Position numbers and translations under genes: made by a program. 64,000 nucleotides of DNA from contig NZ_WMKA01000009.1 in assembly GCF_009711085.1 (NCBI RefSeq), forward strand, positions 41,781 through 105,780, in the 5' to 3' direction. The notes beneath the pieces were generated by a model. It worked only from the letters and a program-made list of their open reading frames with translations. It was not told the origin of the DNA and did not search any database. Numbering within the stretch: the first letter of the stretch is position 1; every line of letters starts with the position of its first letter. Origin of the DNA: Cellulosimicrobium composti (lineage in GTDB: Bacteria > Actinomycetota > Actinomycetes > Actinomycetales > Cellulomonadaceae). Positions 1-10,156 of the stretch are shown here, one piece after another.

Positions 1-122
1 GTCCGCCGACCGCTGAACCGGTCCGCCGCAGCGCCTCTCGCGCATGAAGCGGTTCATCTCGGAGTCCATTCGATGACGGATGGTGAGCGCGCTCGTGCGC
101 GAGCGCAGAACGAAGGAGTTCG

Positions 123-1475
123 ATGAGTAAGAACAGCACACGACAGCTCCAGGTCCGTACCCGTGCGACGTCGGTCCCGGCGTACGTCGCTGCGCTCGCC
201 CTCGCCGGGTCGGGAGCGCTCGCGCTGGCCGCTCCGGCGGCCGCCGACGAGGCGACCGCGGACGGTCTGCACGTCGTCGACGGTCGGCTCGTCGAGGCGG
301 ACGGGAGCGACCTCGTCCTCCGCGGGATCAACCACGCCCACACCTGGTACACCCACGAGTTCCAGTCGTTCGAGGACATCAAGGGCACAGGTGCCAACGC
401 GGTGCGCGTCGTCCTGTCGAGCGGGGACCAGTGGACCCGCAACGACCCGGCGGACGTCGCGCGCGTCGTCCGTGAGTGCGACGTGAACCGGTTGGTGTGC
501 GCCCTCGAGGTGCACGACACGACGGGCTACGGGGACGAGTACGCGCCTGCGGCGGTGTCGCTCGACCGCGCGGTCGACTACTGGGAGGACCTGTACCCGA
601 CCCTCGCCGGGACGGAGGACAGGATCCTCGTCAACATCGGCAACGAGCCGATCGGCAACGGTCCGATCGCGGACGAGTGGGCGGCGCAGACGTCGGCCGC
701 GGTCCAGCGACTGCGCGACATCGGGTTCGAGCACACGATCGTCGTCGACGCCCCGAACTGGGGCCAGGACTGGTCGCGGACGATGTACTCCCAGGCGCAG
801 CAGGTGTTCGACGCCGACCCCGACACGAACGTCGTGTTCTCCGTCCACATGTACGAGGTGTACGGCGACGGCGCGGTGGTCACGGACTACCTGGAGCACT
901 TCGTCGACGCCGGACTGCCGCTGATCGTCGGCGAGTTCGGCCCGGCGCACTACGGCAACGACGTCGACGAGGACACCATCCTCGCGGAGACGCGGCGCCT
1001 CGGCCTCGGGTGGTTCGGCTGGTCCTGGAGCGGCAACAGCGGTGGCGTGGAGGACTTGGACCTCGTCCAGGGCTTCGACCCGGGCCAGCCGTCCGCGTGG
1101 GGCGCCCGGCTGTTCAACGGTCGGGACGGCATCGCTGAGACGTCGCGCGAGGCTTCGATCTTCGCGAGCCGCGCGGACGGCTGCACGGCCGAGCTGGAGA
1201 TCCAGTACCGGTGGCCGGGTGGCTACCAGGGTCAGGTGCGGGTGGAGTTCGACGGCGAGCCCGTCTCGACGTGGTCCACCTCGTGGCGCGTGCCCGCGGG
1301 CAGCGAGCTCGTGCAGACCTGGCACGGGGCGCTCTCCGTGGACGGTGGGACCGCGACGGTCACCGCCGAGTCGTGGAACGCGCGCGTGCCGGCCGGTGGG
1401 ACCATCACCTACGGCTTCTCCGGCCGTGGTGATGCTCCGGTGCTGGCAGCGGTCGTCGACTGCTCCGCGAGCTAG
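123..1475 (+). CDS. Secreted beta-1,4-mannanase, GH5 (GH5_8-like) with C-terminal CBM2
   Basis: Probable endo-beta-1,4-mannanase hydrolysing mannan or glucomannan outside the cell. Residues 1-41 form a signal peptide (basic start, long Ala/Leu core, APAAAD cleavage region). The GH5 barrel spans about 46-345. It contains NIGNEP with the presumed acid/base E175, VHMYEVYG before the seventh strand, and VGEFGP with the presumed nucleophile E271. This pattern matches GH5_8 actinobacterial mannanases. Residues about 354-447 form a CBM2-type module bracketed by C354 and C447, with WPGGYQG and the surface Trp positions usual for crystalline-polysaccharide binding. The linker is almost absent, which is unusual. 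The ATG is preceded by GAAGGAG. A short dyad (about 97-114) lies just before the ribosome binding site. I saw no CebR-type operator. The substrate call rests on subfamily resemblance; a cellulase activity is the alternative. Confidence 0.9.
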   Translation: MSKNSTRQLQVRTRATSVPAYVAALALAGSGALALAAPAAADEATADGLHVVDGRLVEADGSDLVLRGINHAHTWYTHEFQSFEDIKGTGANAVRVVLSSGDQWTRNDPADVARVVRECDVNRLVCALEVHDTTGYGDEYAPAAVSLDRAVDYWEDLYPTLAGTEDRILVNIGNEPIGNGPIADEWAAQTSAAVQRLRDIGFEHTIVVDAPNWGQDWSRTMYSQAQQVFDADPDTNVVFSVHMYEVYGDGAVVTDYLEHFVDAGLPLIVGEFGPAHYGNDVDEDTILAETRRLGLGWFGWSWSGNSGGVEDLDLVQGFDPGQPSAWGARLFNGRDGIAETSREASIFASRADGCTAELEIQYRWPGGYQGQVRVEFDGEPVSTWSTSWRVPAGSELVQTWHGALSVDGGTATVTAESWNARVPAGGTITYGFSGRGDAPVLAAVVDCSAS

Positions 1476-1490
1476 GATCCCGGGTCGGCC

Positions 1491-1525
1491 AGGTGGAGGC
1501 GTTGGGCACGGCCGCGCCTCCACCT
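1491..1525. terminator. Bidirectional hairpin between convergent mannanase and mak genes
   Basis: Perfect 11-bp inverted repeat (AGGTGGAGGCG at 1491-1501, complement at 1515-1525) with a 13-nt loop, in the 100-bp gap between two convergent genes. No U-tract is present, as is common for high-GC actinobacterial terminators. Each arm resembles the unit of the 21-bp repeat family found at 9.9-12.7 kb, one copy reading out of each gene. Confidence 0.7.
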
Positions 1526-1575
1526 CGCCGTACCCGGCGCCGACCCCGCGGGGCCGTGCCGTCCTCGCGGGCCGG

Positions 1576-3114
1576 TCAGGCGTCGCCCGCGAGCAGGCGG
1601 TCGACCGCGGCGAGCGGGATGGGCTCCCAGTCCGGGCGGTTGCGCGACTCGTAGACGACCTCGTAGAGCGCCTTGTCGAGCGTGAGCGCCCGTACCAGGG
1701 CCTCGGACGTCGCGCGGTCGACGCCGGCCGTGTCGGCCCGGTCGTAGGCGTCGAGGAACGCGGTGCGCGCCTGGACGGCCCATGCGGCGTCGCGGGCGCG
1801 CCCGACGGCGGCGGCGTAGTCGAACGAGCGCACGATCCCGGCGACGTCGCGCAGCGCGAGGTCCGGGCGCGTGCGCTCGGCGACCGGCCGCAAGGGCTCA
1901 CCCTCGAAGTCGAGCACCTTCCAGCCGAACCGCCGCGCGTGCAGCACCTGGCCGAGGTGCAGGTCGCCGTGGACCGTCTGGAGCCGGGGGAGCGCATCGG
2001 GGACGCGCGTGACGTTCGCGAGCCGCGCGGACGTGCGGTCCCAGAACGCGGCGACGTCCGCAGCGCGCCGTCCGAGCGCGCTGGAGGACGCGACGGCCTC
2101 GTCCGCACGCCGGCGCAGGTCCGCGACGAGCCAGCGCGCGTCGACGGGCGAACCGACGCCGAACGCGCGGCGGAGCGCGGCGTGCAGGTCGGCGAGCACG
2201 CGCCCCAGGTCGGCCGCGAGGTCGGCGAACGAGGCGTCCTGCCCCGCGTAGGAGCACGCGAGGTCGAACCCGTCGCGCGCGCCCTCGACGAACTCGCTGA
2301 GGATCGCCAGGTGCGCGGAGCGGGGCGCCTCCGGGCCCGCCGGGGTGCCCGACGGCGGTGCCCCGCCCCCAGCGTTCGGCTCGTCCGGTCGGTGGTCCGC
2401 GTGCGGGTCGACGGCGGTCGGGTCGTCCGCTGCGTCCCACGTCACCTCGAGCCACGCGAGCGGCCGGGGCACCCCGCCCCAGCCCTGGGCCGCAAGAGCG
2501 CGGGGGATGGTCACGTCGGGGTTGGGCCCGATCGCGATGGCGCGCAGGACCTTGAGCATGCTCCCGCCGGCGACCCGCGGCAGCAGCACCGAGCTGTTCG
2601 ACTGCTCGACGCTCAGCGCGCGTCCACCGGTGAGGTCGGCGTCGACCTCGGGGCGAGCGCCGCCCGGACTCGCGCCGTCCGGTGCCGTGCCGTGGCTCTC
2701 CCACTCCGCCACGGCCAGGAGGGCTGCCCAGCACGCGGGGTGCGCGGCGCCGTCGTGCACGACCCAGCCGGCGTCGTCGGCGCCTCGCGGGGCGAGCGTC
2801 CCGATCGGCGCCGCGCCGCCCGGCGTCAGGCCCACCGGCGAGGTCGCCGGCTCGAGCACGAGGGGCACCTGTACGACGAGGTCCACACCGTCCCCGACGA
2901 GCCGCAGGAGGTGGAGCTCGACCCGGGTCCCCGGCCACGCGGCGTCGGGCCGGCCGGGTGCCGCGGCGGACGCCGGGACCTCGAGCACGAACGACAGCCA
3001 CGGCACGTGGGTGACGGCGACCCCCTTGACCGGGTACCACCGCCGCGCGGGCAGCCAGGCGTCCAGGAGCGCCATGAGCTCCGCCGAGGGCGGGTCCGTC
3101 CGCCGTACCGTCAC
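1576..3114 (-). CDS. mak: Maltokinase (Mak/Pep2), GlgE pathway
   Basis: ATP-dependent maltokinase making maltose 1-phosphate, the substrate of GlgE. The fold is aminoglycoside-phosphotransferase-like. The N-terminal cap carries LPARRWYPVKG. The catalytic loop HGDLHLGQVL is at about 382, and the metal-binding LDFEGEP is at about 403, with WKVLDFEGEPLRP typical of Mak. At 512 residues it is slightly longer than the usual 440-470. I chose the GTG at 3114 because GGAGGA sits about 8 nt upstream; a GTG at 3153 lacks such a site. It is the last gene of glgE-treS-mak, 100 bp after treS. In many actinobacteria treS and mak are fused or followed by glgB; here they are separate, and the next gene is a convergent mannanase. 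Confidence 0.92.
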   Translation of the reverse strand: MTVRRTDPPSAELMALLDAWLPARRWYPVKGVAVTHVPWLSFVLEVPASAAAPGRPDAAWPGTRVELHLLRLVGDGVDLVVQVPLVLEPATSPVGLTPGGAAPIGTLAPRGADDAGWVVHDGAAHPACWAALLAVAEWESHGTAPDGASPGGARPEVDADLTGGRALSVEQSNSSVLLPRVAGGSMLKVLRAIAIGPNPDVTIPRALAAQGWGGVPRPLAWLEVTWDAADDPTAVDPHADHRPDEPNAGGGAPPSGTPAGPEAPRSAHLAILSEFVEGARDGFDLACSYAGQDASFADLAADLGRVLADLHAALRRAFGVGSPVDARWLVADLRRRADEAVASSSALGRRAADVAAFWDRTSARLANVTRVPDALPRLQTVHGDLHLGQVLHARRFGWKVLDFEGEPLRPVAERTRPDLALRDVAGIVRSFDYAAAVGRARDAAWAVQARTAFLDAYDRADTAGVDRATSEALVRALTLDKALYEVVYESRNRPDWEPIPLAAVDRLLAGDA

Positions 3115-3214
3115 GCGCGCCTCCTCCGTCAGGTTCGGCCCCCATGCCACCACGGCCGGGCCGCACCCGCCGGGTGAGGGCCGTGCCCGGGCACGGGCCG
3201 CGCGGCAACGGTGG

Positions 3215-5017
3215 TCACACCGACGGGTCCTCGACGACGAGCCAGTAGAAGTCGCGCGACCCCCACGTCATGACGACGCGCTCGTCGTCGTCGACCGCGG
3301 GGAAGCGTGCTCCGCCGAACACGTCCGTGAGCGTCGCGCCGGCGTGCCCGGGCACGTGCACCGAGGCCGAGCGCGCGGTCGCGGAGAGGTTCGCGACGCA
3401 CAGGATCGTCTCGGTGTCGGTGCGGCGCAGGAACCCGAGGATCGACTCGTTGTCGCACTCGAGCGCGACGAAGTCGCCCGTGCCGAACGCCTTGTGCCGG
3501 CGCCGGACCTTGAGCATCCCGTGCACCCAGTGGAGCAGCGACGTCGACTGCTCGAGCTGGGCCTCGACGTTGACGTAGCCGTAGTGGTGCACGAGCGACT
3601 GGACGAGCGGCAGGTACACCTTGCCCGGGTCGGCGGTCGAGAACCCGGCGTTGCGGTCGGGGGTCCACTGCATGGGGGTGCGCACGGCGTCGCGGTCGGG
3701 CAGCCAGATGTTGTCGCCCATCCCGATCTCGTCGCCGTAGTACAGGCACGGGCTGCCCGGGAGCGAGAGCAGGAGGGCGTGCGCGAGCTCGACCTCCTTG
3801 CGCGAGTTGTCGAGCAGCGGGGCGAGCCGACGGCGGATGCCGACGTTCGCGCGCATGCGCGGGTCGGGCGCGTACCACCCGTACATCGACGCGCGCTCCT
3901 CGGTCGAGACCATCTCGAGCGTCAGCTCGTCGTGGTTGCGCAGGAACGTGCTCCACTGCGCGCCGGGCGGGATGTCGGGCGTGTCGGCGAGGATCTCGAG
4001 GATCTGGTTCGCCCGCTGGTCGCGGATCGCGTAGAAGATGCGCGGCATCACGGGGAAGTGGAAGCACATGTGGCACTCGGGGTCGTCCTCGGTGCCGAAG
4101 TAGTCGACGACGTCGCGCGGCCACTGGTTGGCCTCGGCGAGCAGGATCCGGCCAGGGAACTCGGTGTCGACCATGCGGCGCACGCGCCGCAGGAACTCGT
4201 GCGTCTGCGGCAGGTTCTCGCAGTTGGTGCCCTCGGCCTCGTAGAGGTACGGCACGGCGTCGAGCCGGAACCCGTCGACGCCCATCTGCAGCCAGAACCG
4301 CGCGACGTCGAGCATGGCGTCGGCGACGCGCGGGTTCTCGAAGTTGAGGTCGGGCTGGTGGGAGAAGAACCGGTGCCAGAAGAACTGCCGGCGCACGGGG
4401 TCGAACGTCCAGTTGGACGTCTCCGTGTCGACGAAGATGATGCGCGCGTCCTGGTAGCGCGTGTCGTCGTCGCTCCACACGTAGAAGTCCCCGTACGGGC
4501 CCTCGGGGTCGGCGCGCGACGCCTGGAACCACGGGTGCTGGTCGCTCGTGTGGTTCATGACGAGGTCGATGACGACGCGCATCCCGCGCGCGTGCGCCTC
4601 CGTCACGAGCTCTGCGAAGTCGGTCGTCGAGCCGTACTGCGGCGCGATGGCCGTGTAGTCCGAGACGTCGTAGCCGCCGTCGCGCAGGGGGGAGGGGTAG
4701 AACGGCGGGAGCCACAGCGCGTCGATGCCGAGCCACTGCAGGTAGTCGAGCCGGTCGATGAGCCCGCGCAGGTCGCCCGTCCCGCTGCCGTCGGAGTCGG
4801 AGAAGGCCCGGACGATGACCTCGTAGAACACGGCCGTGCGGTACCAGTCCGGGTCGTCGGACAGGCCGGGTCGCGCGTCGACGGGCGGGGTGGGCTGGCG
4901 GCGCGGGGGGAGCGCCGCGATCGGGACCGGGGCCGTGACGGGCGGCACGGGGGCGGGGCCGGCGGCCGGTCCCCGTCCGGGGACCGGGACCGGGCGGGCG
5001 TCGCGCGGGAACGTCAC
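3215..5017 (-). CDS. treS: Trehalose synthase (maltose alpha-D-glucosyltransferase), GH13
   Basis: Interconverts trehalose and maltose in the cytoplasm and, with Mak, supplies maltose 1-phosphate to GlgE. About 600 residues, the normal length for TreS without a fused kinase. The GH13 barrel shows [18 protein letters not shown] at the start, [12 protein letters not shown], nucleophile region [12 protein letters not shown] (about D250), acid/base region LLAEANQWP (about E293) and NHDELTLEM (about D361). The first 45 residues are Pro/Ala-rich and precede the conserved [13 protein letters not shown]. The GTG at 5017 is preferred because GTGA overlaps the glgE stop, the usual translational-coupling arrangement. 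TreS and GlgE are therefore probably made from one message at similar levels. Confidence 0.95.
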   Translation of the reverse strand: MTFPRDARPVPVPGRGPAAGPAPVPPVTAPVPIAALPPRRQPTPPVDARPGLSDDPDWYRTAVFYEVIVRAFSDSDGSGTGDLRGLIDRLDYLQWLGIDALWLPPFYPSPLRDGGYDVSDYTAIAPQYGSTTDFAELVTEAHARGMRVVIDLVMNHTSDQHPWFQASRADPEGPYGDFYVWSDDDTRYQDARIIFVDTETSNWTFDPVRRQFFWHRFFSHQPDLNFENPRVADAMLDVARFWLQMGVDGFRLDAVPYLYEAEGTNCENLPQTHEFLRRVRRMVDTEFPGRILLAEANQWPRDVVDYFGTEDDPECHMCFHFPVMPRIFYAIRDQRANQILEILADTPDIPPGAQWSTFLRNHDELTLEMVSTEERASMYGWYAPDPRMRANVGIRRRLAPLLDNSRKEVELAHALLLSLPGSPCLYYGDEIGMGDNIWLPDRDAVRTPMQWTPDRNAGFSTADPGKVYLPLVQSLVHHYGYVNVEAQLEQSTSLLHWVHGMLKVRRRHKAFGTGDFVALECDNESILGFLRRTDTETILCVANLSATARSASVHVPGHAGATLTDVFGGARFPAVDDDERVVMTWGSRDFYWLVVEDPSV

Positions 5018-7107
5018 GGCGTCCTCACGTGGACCACGTGCGCGACCTGGCGCATCGGCTCGAGCCGGACGTAGACGTCCTGGCCCCAGCCGTAGCTCTC
5101 GCCGGACAGCTCGTCGTGGGCGACGAACGAGGGGGCCCACGGGTCCTGCCCGTCCGCGAGCGGCGGCAGCCCCAGGGAGGTGAGGTCGAGGTGCACGTTC
5201 GACTCCTGCGGGGAGTGGGGGTCGAGGTTGACGACCACGACGACGGTGTCCGCCTCGCCCGTCGGGGAGTGCTCGGCGGGCAGGTGCCGCGAGAACGCGA
5301 GCACCTGGTCGTTCGTCGTCGGGTGGATCGTGAGGTTGCGCAGCTGGCGCAGCGCCGGGTGGTCGCGGCGGATCTCGTTGAGCCGGGTGAGGAGCGTCGA
5401 GATGCCGATCTCGGGGGCCTGCGACCAGTCGCGCGGCTTGTACTCGTACTTCTCGTTGTCGATCTGCTCCTCGACGCCCGGGCGCGGCACGTTCTCGACG
5501 AGCTCGTACCCGGAGTAGATCCCCCACGTGGGCGAGCCGAGCGCGGCGAGGACCGCGCGCACGGCGAAGCCCGCGACGCCCCCGTGCTGGAGGTAGGGCG
5601 GCAGGATGTCGTGCGTCGTGGGCCAGAAGCTCGGGCGCATGTACGCGCCGGCCTCGCCCGATACCTCGGCGAGGTACTCCGCGAGCTCGTCGCGCGTGTT
5701 GCGCCACGTGAAGTACGTGTACGACTGGTGGAACCCGATGCGCGCGAGCGTGTGCATCATCGCGGGCTTGGTGAACGCCTCGGAGAGGAACACGACCTCG
5801 GGGTTCGTCGCGCGGACCTCGGCGAGCAGCCACTCCCAGAAGTCGAGCGGCTTGGTGTGCGGGTTGTCGACGCGGAACGCGGTGACTCCGCGGTCGATCC
5901 ACACGCGCACGACGCGCAGGACCTCCGCGTAGATGCCCGCCGGATCGTTGTCGAAGTTCAGCGGGTAGATGTCCTGGTACTTCTTGGGCGGGTTCTCCGC
6001 GTACGCGATCGACCCGTCGACGCGCGTCGTGAACCACTCCGGGTGCTCGGTCACCCACGGGTGGTCGGGCGAGCACTGCAGCGCGAGGTCGATCGCGACC
6101 TCGAGCCCGTTGCGCCGGGCCTCCTTGACGAACGCGCGGAACGTGCGCTCGCTGCCGAGCTCGGGGTGGATCGCGTCGTGCCCGCCGTCCTTCGACCCGA
6201 TCGCGTACGGGCTGCCGGGGTCGCCCGGGAGGGCGGTGAGCGAGTTGTTGCGGCCCTTGCGGTGCGTCGTGCCGATGGGGTGGACGGGCGTCAGGTAGAC
6301 GACGTCGAACCCCATCTCCGCGATGGCGGGCAGGCGGCGGGCCGCGGCGGTGAACGTGCCCGAGCGCCAGCGCCCGTCCTTGAGCCGCCGGGCGCCCTCG
6401 GAGCGGGGGAACATCTCGTACCACGCGCCCGCGAGCGCGAGCGGGCGCTCGACGCGCAGCGCGTACGTGGCCGACGCCGTGACGTGGTCGCGCAGGGGCG
6501 CGCGGTCCAGGACGTCGCGCACCTCGGGGGACGTCGCGGCCGCGAGCCGTGCCTCGGCGGGGCGGCTCCCGTCGGCGAGCGCGGCGAGCGCGTCGGCGAG
6601 CACGCGCTCGTCCTCGGGCGTGCGCGCGCCGGGCGTCCCGTCGCGGCCCGGGAGCGGGACGGCGTCGGACAGGACGCGCTCGACGAGCCGCGCGCCCTCG
6701 GCGAGCATGAGGTCGACGTCGACGCCGGCCGCGATCTTCACCGTGGCGTCGTGCGCCCACGTGCCGTACGGGTCGCTCCACGCCTCGACCCGCAGCGACC
6801 AGTCGCCGACGACGTCGGGGTGGAGCGTGGCACGGAACCGGTCCAGCCCGGGCGCGACGTCGACCATGCGCGCGGTGCGCTCGGTGCCGTCGGGCGCGAC
6901 GAGCACGGCGGTCGCGGCGACGGCGTCGTGCCCCTCGCGGAACACGGTCGCCTCGACCGGGACCATCTCGCCGACGACGGCCTTGGCGGGCCAGCGGCCG
7001 CCCTCGACGACGGGGGACACCTCCAGCACGGGGATGCGGCCGATCGGGGCGGCGGGCGCGGGCGCGGGAGGGCGGTGCGGCGCGGGGGCCGGAGAGGTCG
7101 ACGTCAC
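5014..7107 (-). CDS. glgE: Alpha-1,4-glucan:maltose-1-phosphate maltosyltransferase GlgE
   Basis: GH13_3 enzyme transferring maltosyl units from maltose 1-phosphate to the non-reducing end of alpha-glucans. About 697 residues, the family norm. A Pro/Ala-rich start leads into the N-terminal domain ([21 protein letters not shown] is split here by the length limit: [10 protein letters not shown] then [10 protein letters not shown]) and the helical insert. The catalytic domain follows: YLTPVHPIG, the nucleophile region [14 protein letters not shown] (about D412), acid/base region [11 protein letters not shown] (about E440) and the C-terminal beta domain. The GTG at 7107 fits the family start; GTG 7113 is in frame and equally possible. 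It heads the minus-strand operon glgE-treS-mak and faces glgP across 169 bp, so the two promoters share one control region. Confidence 0.94.
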   Translation of the reverse strand: MTSTSPAPAPHRPPAPAPAAPIGRIPVLEVSPVVEGGRWPAKAVVGEMVPVEATVFREGHDAVAATAVLVAPDGTERTARMVDVAPGLDRFRATLHPDVVGDWSLRVEAWSDPYGTWAHDATVKIAAGVDVDLMLAEGARLVERVLSDAVPLPGRDGTPGARTPEDERVLADALAALADGSRPAEARLAAATSPEVRDVLDRAPLRDHVTASATYALRVERPLALAGAWYEMFPRSEGARRLKDGRWRSGTFTAAARRLPAIAEMGFDVVYLTPVHPIGTTHRKGRNNSLTALPGDPGSPYAIGSKDGGHDAIHPELGSERTFRAFVKEARRNGLEVAIDLALQCSPDHPWVTEHPEWFTTRVDGSIAYAENPPKKYQDIYPLNFDNDPAGIYAEVLRVVRVWIDRGVTAFRVDNPHTKPLDFWEWLLAEVRATNPEVVFLSEAFTKPAMMHTLARIGFHQSYTYFTWRNTRDELAEYLAEVSGEAGAYMRPSFWPTTHDILPPYLQHGGVAGFAVRAVLAALGSPTWGIYSGYELVENVPRPGVEEQIDNEKYEYKPRDWSQAPEIGISTLLTRLNEIRRDHPALRQLRNLTIHPTTNDQVLAFSRHLPAEHSPTGEADTVVVVVNLDPHSPQESNVHLDLTSLGLPPLADGQDPWAPSFVAHDELSGESYGWGQDVYVRLEPMRQVAHVVHVRTP

Positions 7108-7263
7108 ACGCACAACGTAGCGAGGGGCGCGGGGGGTCGACACTCGGGGCGCGGCCCGGCGCGTCGGGCGGACGGGACGCCGCCCGCCGGACCACCGGGT
7201 GAAACGTCGTGCAAGCGTTGCACGGCTGTGACACACGGGGGTGTGCTGCGGCGCGAGCCTGCG

Positions 7264-7279
7264 TACTCTCGTCTCCGTG
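7264..7279 (+). promoter_or_regulatory. Leaderless-type promoter of glgP
   Basis: TACTCT at 7264-7269 matches the actinobacterial -10 (TANNNT) and is followed by 7 nt and the GTG at 7277. There is no Shine-Dalgarno sequence, so a leaderless transcript starting at or next to the start codon is likely. The -35 is weak. Confidence 0.5.
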
Positions 7280-9883
7280 AGAGCGATCCGACGGTTCACC
7301 GTCCGCACCCTGCTGCCCGCCGAGCTGCGTGACCTGGACGAGCTGGCCCACAACCTGCGCTGGTCCTGGCACGCCCCCACGCGCGACCTGTTCGCCGGCA
7401 TCGACCCCGAGGCGTGGGCGTCCGTGCACGGCGACCCCGTCGCGCTCCTCGGCGCCCTCGGCCCCGAGCGCCTCGCGGAGCTCGCCGCCGACGGGGCGTT
7501 CGTCGAGCGCGTGCGCGCCGCGGCGGCCGACCTGCGCCACTACCTCGACGACGCGCTGTGGTACCAGCAGCGGGTCGCCGAGGCGTCGGCGGACGGCGGC
7601 GACGGCCTCCCGGCCGCGATCGCGTACTTCTCCCCGGAGTTCGGCATCACGTCTGTCCTGCCGCAGTACTCGGGCGGCCTCGGCATCCTCGCCGGCGACC
7701 ACCTCAAGAGCGCGAGCGACCTCGGCGTGCCGATCGTCGGCGTCGGGCTCCTGTACGGGGCCGGGTACTTCAAGCAGTCCCTCACGCGCGACGGCTGGCA
7801 GGTCGAGACCTACCCGCTGCTCGACCCCGACGGCCTGCCCCTGACGCTCCTGCGCGACGACGACGGCACGCCCGCGCGCGTCTCGCTCGACCTCCCGGGC
7901 GGCCGCGCTCTGCACGCGCACGTGTGGGTGGCCGCCGTCGGGCGCGTGCCCCTGCTGCTGCTCGACTCGAACGTGCCGGGCAACGACGAGGCCGCCCGCA
8001 AGGTCACCGACCGCCTCTACGGCGGCGGCGGCGAGCACCGGCTCCAGCAGGAGCTCCTGCTCGGCGTGGGCGGCGTGCGCGCGCTGCGCCTGTGGTCGCG
8101 CCTCACCGGTGCTCCGGAGCCGGAGGTCTACCACACCAACGAGGGGCACGCAGGCTTCCTCGGCGTCGAGCGCATCCGCGAGCTCGTCGAGCGCGGCCTG
8201 ACGTTCGACGAGGCGCTCGAGGCCGTGCGCGCCGCGACCGTGTTCACGACGCACACGCCCGTGCCCGCCGGCATCGACCGGTTCGCCCGCGACCTCGTCG
8301 CGCAGTACTTCGGCGGCGACATGGCCGTCGACGGCCTGCCCGTCGAGCGCGTCCTCGCCCTCGGCGCGGAGGACTACGACGGCGGCGACCCGACGGTGTT
8401 CAACATGGCCGTCATGGGCCTGCGCCTCGGCGGGCGCGCGAACGGCGTCTCGCTCCTGCACGGCGAGGTGTCGCGCGGCATGTTCGAGGGGCTGTGGCCG
8501 GGCTTCGACGCGCGCGAGGTCCCCATCACGTCCGTGACGAACGGCGTGCACTCGCCCACGTGGGTCGACCCGGCGCTCGCGGCCCTGCAGGCCGAGCGGC
8601 TCGGGCTCGACGAGCTCACGGCCGACGACGCGTCGTCGCGCTGGCTGCGCGGCGACGGGGACGGTGCCGTGAGCGACGGCGAGCTCTGGGCGATCCGCCG
8701 CGAGATGCGTGGCCGGCTCGTCGACGAGGCGCGCCGCCGCGTGCGCCGGTCCTGGCGCGACCGGGGCGCGACCCCGGCCGAGCTCGGCTGGGTCGACGAC
8801 GTGCTCTCGCCCGACGTGCTCACGATCGGGTTCGCGCGCCGCGTGCCCACGTACAAGCGGCTCACGCTCATGCTGCGCGACCCGGAGCGGCTCAAGGCCC
8901 TCCTGCTGCATCCCGAGCGCCCGGTCCAGCTCGTCGTCGCGGGCAAGTCGCACCCCGCGGACGACCAGGGCAAGCGCCTCATCCAGCAGCTCGTGCGCTT
9001 CACCGACGACCCCGCCGTGCGGCACCGGATCGTGTTCCTGCCGAACTACGACATCGCGATGGCCCAGTCGCTCTACCCGGGCTGCGACGTCTGGCTCAAC
9101 AACCCGCTGCGCCCGCTCGAGGCGTCCGGGACGTCGGGCATGAAGTCCGCGCTCAACGGCGGGCTCAACCTGTCGATCCTCGACGGGTGGTGGGACGAGT
9201 GGTACGACGGCGAGAACGGCTGGGCCATCCCGACCGCCGACGGCGTCGAGGACCCCGACCGCCGCGACGACCTCGAGGCCGCCGCGCTCTACGACCTCGT
9301 CGAGCAGCAGGTCGCGCCGCGCTTCTACGACCGCGACGCCGACGGCGTGCCCGGCCGGTGGCTCGAGATGGTGCGGCACACGCTCGCGACGCTCGGCCCC
9401 AAGGTGCAGGCGACGCGCATGGTGGGCGAGTACGTCACGCGCCTGTACGCCCCGGCCGCCGCGGCCGGGCGCGCGCTCGCCGAGGACGGGCTCGCGCCGG
9501 CGCGCGAGCTCGCCCGGTGGAAGCACGACGTGCGCCAGGGCTGGTCGCGCGTGCGCGTCGACCACGTCGACTCGTCGGGCATCGGCGAGGTGCCCCAGGT
9601 GGGCGACCGCCTGACGGTGCGCGCCTACGTGTCGCTGGGCGACCTGCGCCCCGAGGACGTGCAGGTGCAGGTCGTGCACGGGCGCGTCAGCGAGGCCGAC
9701 GTCATCGAGGAGTTCACGGCCGAGCCGCTCGCGCTCGCGGAGTCGTACGAGGCGGGGCGGCACGCGTTCGCCGGCGAGGTCGTGCTCGACGCGTCCGGGC
9801 CGTTCGGGTACACGGTGCGCGTCGTGCCGGCGCACGACGGCCTGCCGAGCGTCGCCGACCTCGGCCTCGTCACCAACGCCTGA
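7277..9883 (+). CDS. glgP: Alpha-glucan (glycogen/maltodextrin) phosphorylase, GT35
   Basis: Phosphorolyses alpha-1,4-glucan to alpha-glucose 1-phosphate using pyridoxal phosphate. About 868 residues. It belongs to the actinobacterial/archaeal-type GlgP group, with an N-terminal DUF3417-like segment ([18 protein letters not shown]). The active-site region [23 protein letters not shown] is followed by HTNEGHAGF and TTHTPVPAG. The PLP motif [12 protein letters not shown] has its lysine at about 623. The GTG at 7277 is chosen from the family start (VRAIRRFTV) and the -10 directly upstream. It is transcribed away from glgE-treS-mak, so synthesis and breakdown of the glucan flank one intergenic region. 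The 3' end is followed by the longest array of 21-bp repeats and then a hairpin terminator. Confidence 0.94.
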   Translation: MRAIRRFTVRTLLPAELRDLDELAHNLRWSWHAPTRDLFAGIDPEAWASVHGDPVALLGALGPERLAELAADGAFVERVRAAAADLRHYLDDALWYQQRVAEASADGGDGLPAAIAYFSPEFGITSVLPQYSGGLGILAGDHLKSASDLGVPIVGVGLLYGAGYFKQSLTRDGWQVETYPLLDPDGLPLTLLRDDDGTPARVSLDLPGGRALHAHVWVAAVGRVPLLLLDSNVPGNDEAARKVTDRLYGGGGEHRLQQELLLGVGGVRALRLWSRLTGAPEPEVYHTNEGHAGFLGVERIRELVERGLTFDEALEAVRAATVFTTHTPVPAGIDRFARDLVAQYFGGDMAVDGLPVERVLALGAEDYDGGDPTVFNMAVMGLRLGGRANGVSLLHGEVSRGMFEGLWPGFDAREVPITSVTNGVHSPTWVDPALAALQAERLGLDELTADDASSRWLRGDGDGAVSDGELWAIRREMRGRLVDEARRRVRRSWRDRGATPAELGWVDDVLSPDVLTIGFARRVPTYKRLTLMLRDPERLKALLLHPERPVQLVVAGKSHPADDQGKRLIQQLVRFTDDPAVRHRIVFLPNYDIAMAQSLYPGCDVWLNNPLRPLEASGTSGMKSALNGGLNLSILDGWWDEWYDGENGWAIPTADGVEDPDRRDDLEAAALYDLVEQQVAPRFYDRDADGVPGRWLEMVRHTLATLGPKVQATRMVGEYVTRLYAPAAAAGRALAEDGLAPARELARWKHDVRQGWSRVRVDHVDSSGIGEVPQVGDRLTVRAYVSLGDLRPEDVQVQVVHGRVSEADVIEEFTAEPLALAESYEAGRHAFAGEVVLDASGPFGYTVRVVPAHDGLPSVADLGLVTNA

Positions 9884-9892
9884 CGCCCCCGC

Positions 9893-9993
9893 CACCGAGG
9901 CAGACCCCGGCCTGGCGAGGTGGACCCCAGATCTCGCGAGGTAGAGCCCTGGTCTGGCGAGGTAGAGCCCTGGTCTGGCGAGGTAGAGGCGTG
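9893..9993 (+). repeat. Array A: five 20-21-bp direct repeats 3' of glgP
   Basis: Five degenerate units. GAGG(T/C) cores start at 9897, 9917, 9938, 9959 and 9980, so the spacing is 20, 21, 21 and 21 bp. The best two units are identical (CTGGCGAGGTAGAGCCCTGG). The array starts 10 bp after the glgP stop, is oriented as glgP, and ends just before the terminator at 10005. The same unit recurs at 11.2 and 12.65 kb. Confidence 0.9.
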
Positions 9994-10004
9994 GTAGCGG
10001 TAGG

Positions 10005-10029
10005 AGGGCCCCGTCGTCGGCGGGGCCCT
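10005..10029 (+). terminator. Hairpin terminator after glgP
   Basis: Nine-bp perfect stem (AGGGCCCCG / CGGGGCCCT) with a 7-nt loop (10014-10020), followed by a short T/C-rich run. It lies directly after repeat array A. Confidence 0.75.
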
Positions 10030-10156
10030 TCCCGTGGCTCCCGCCGGGGTCGTGCACGACGGCGGAGCGCGGGCGTGAGGACCCGCTCGGCGCATGCTTT
10101 TCCACAGATGTCCGGGCGCGCGCCCGCGATGTCGTCGAGCCGGGCACGCTGGGACG

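Noticed and set aside
1-122. Tail of a gene at the left edge or a CebR-type operator before the mannanase
   Set aside because: No continuing coding frame with recognisable sequence and no TGGGAGCGCTCCCA-like site; only a small dyad and the ribosome binding site are seen.
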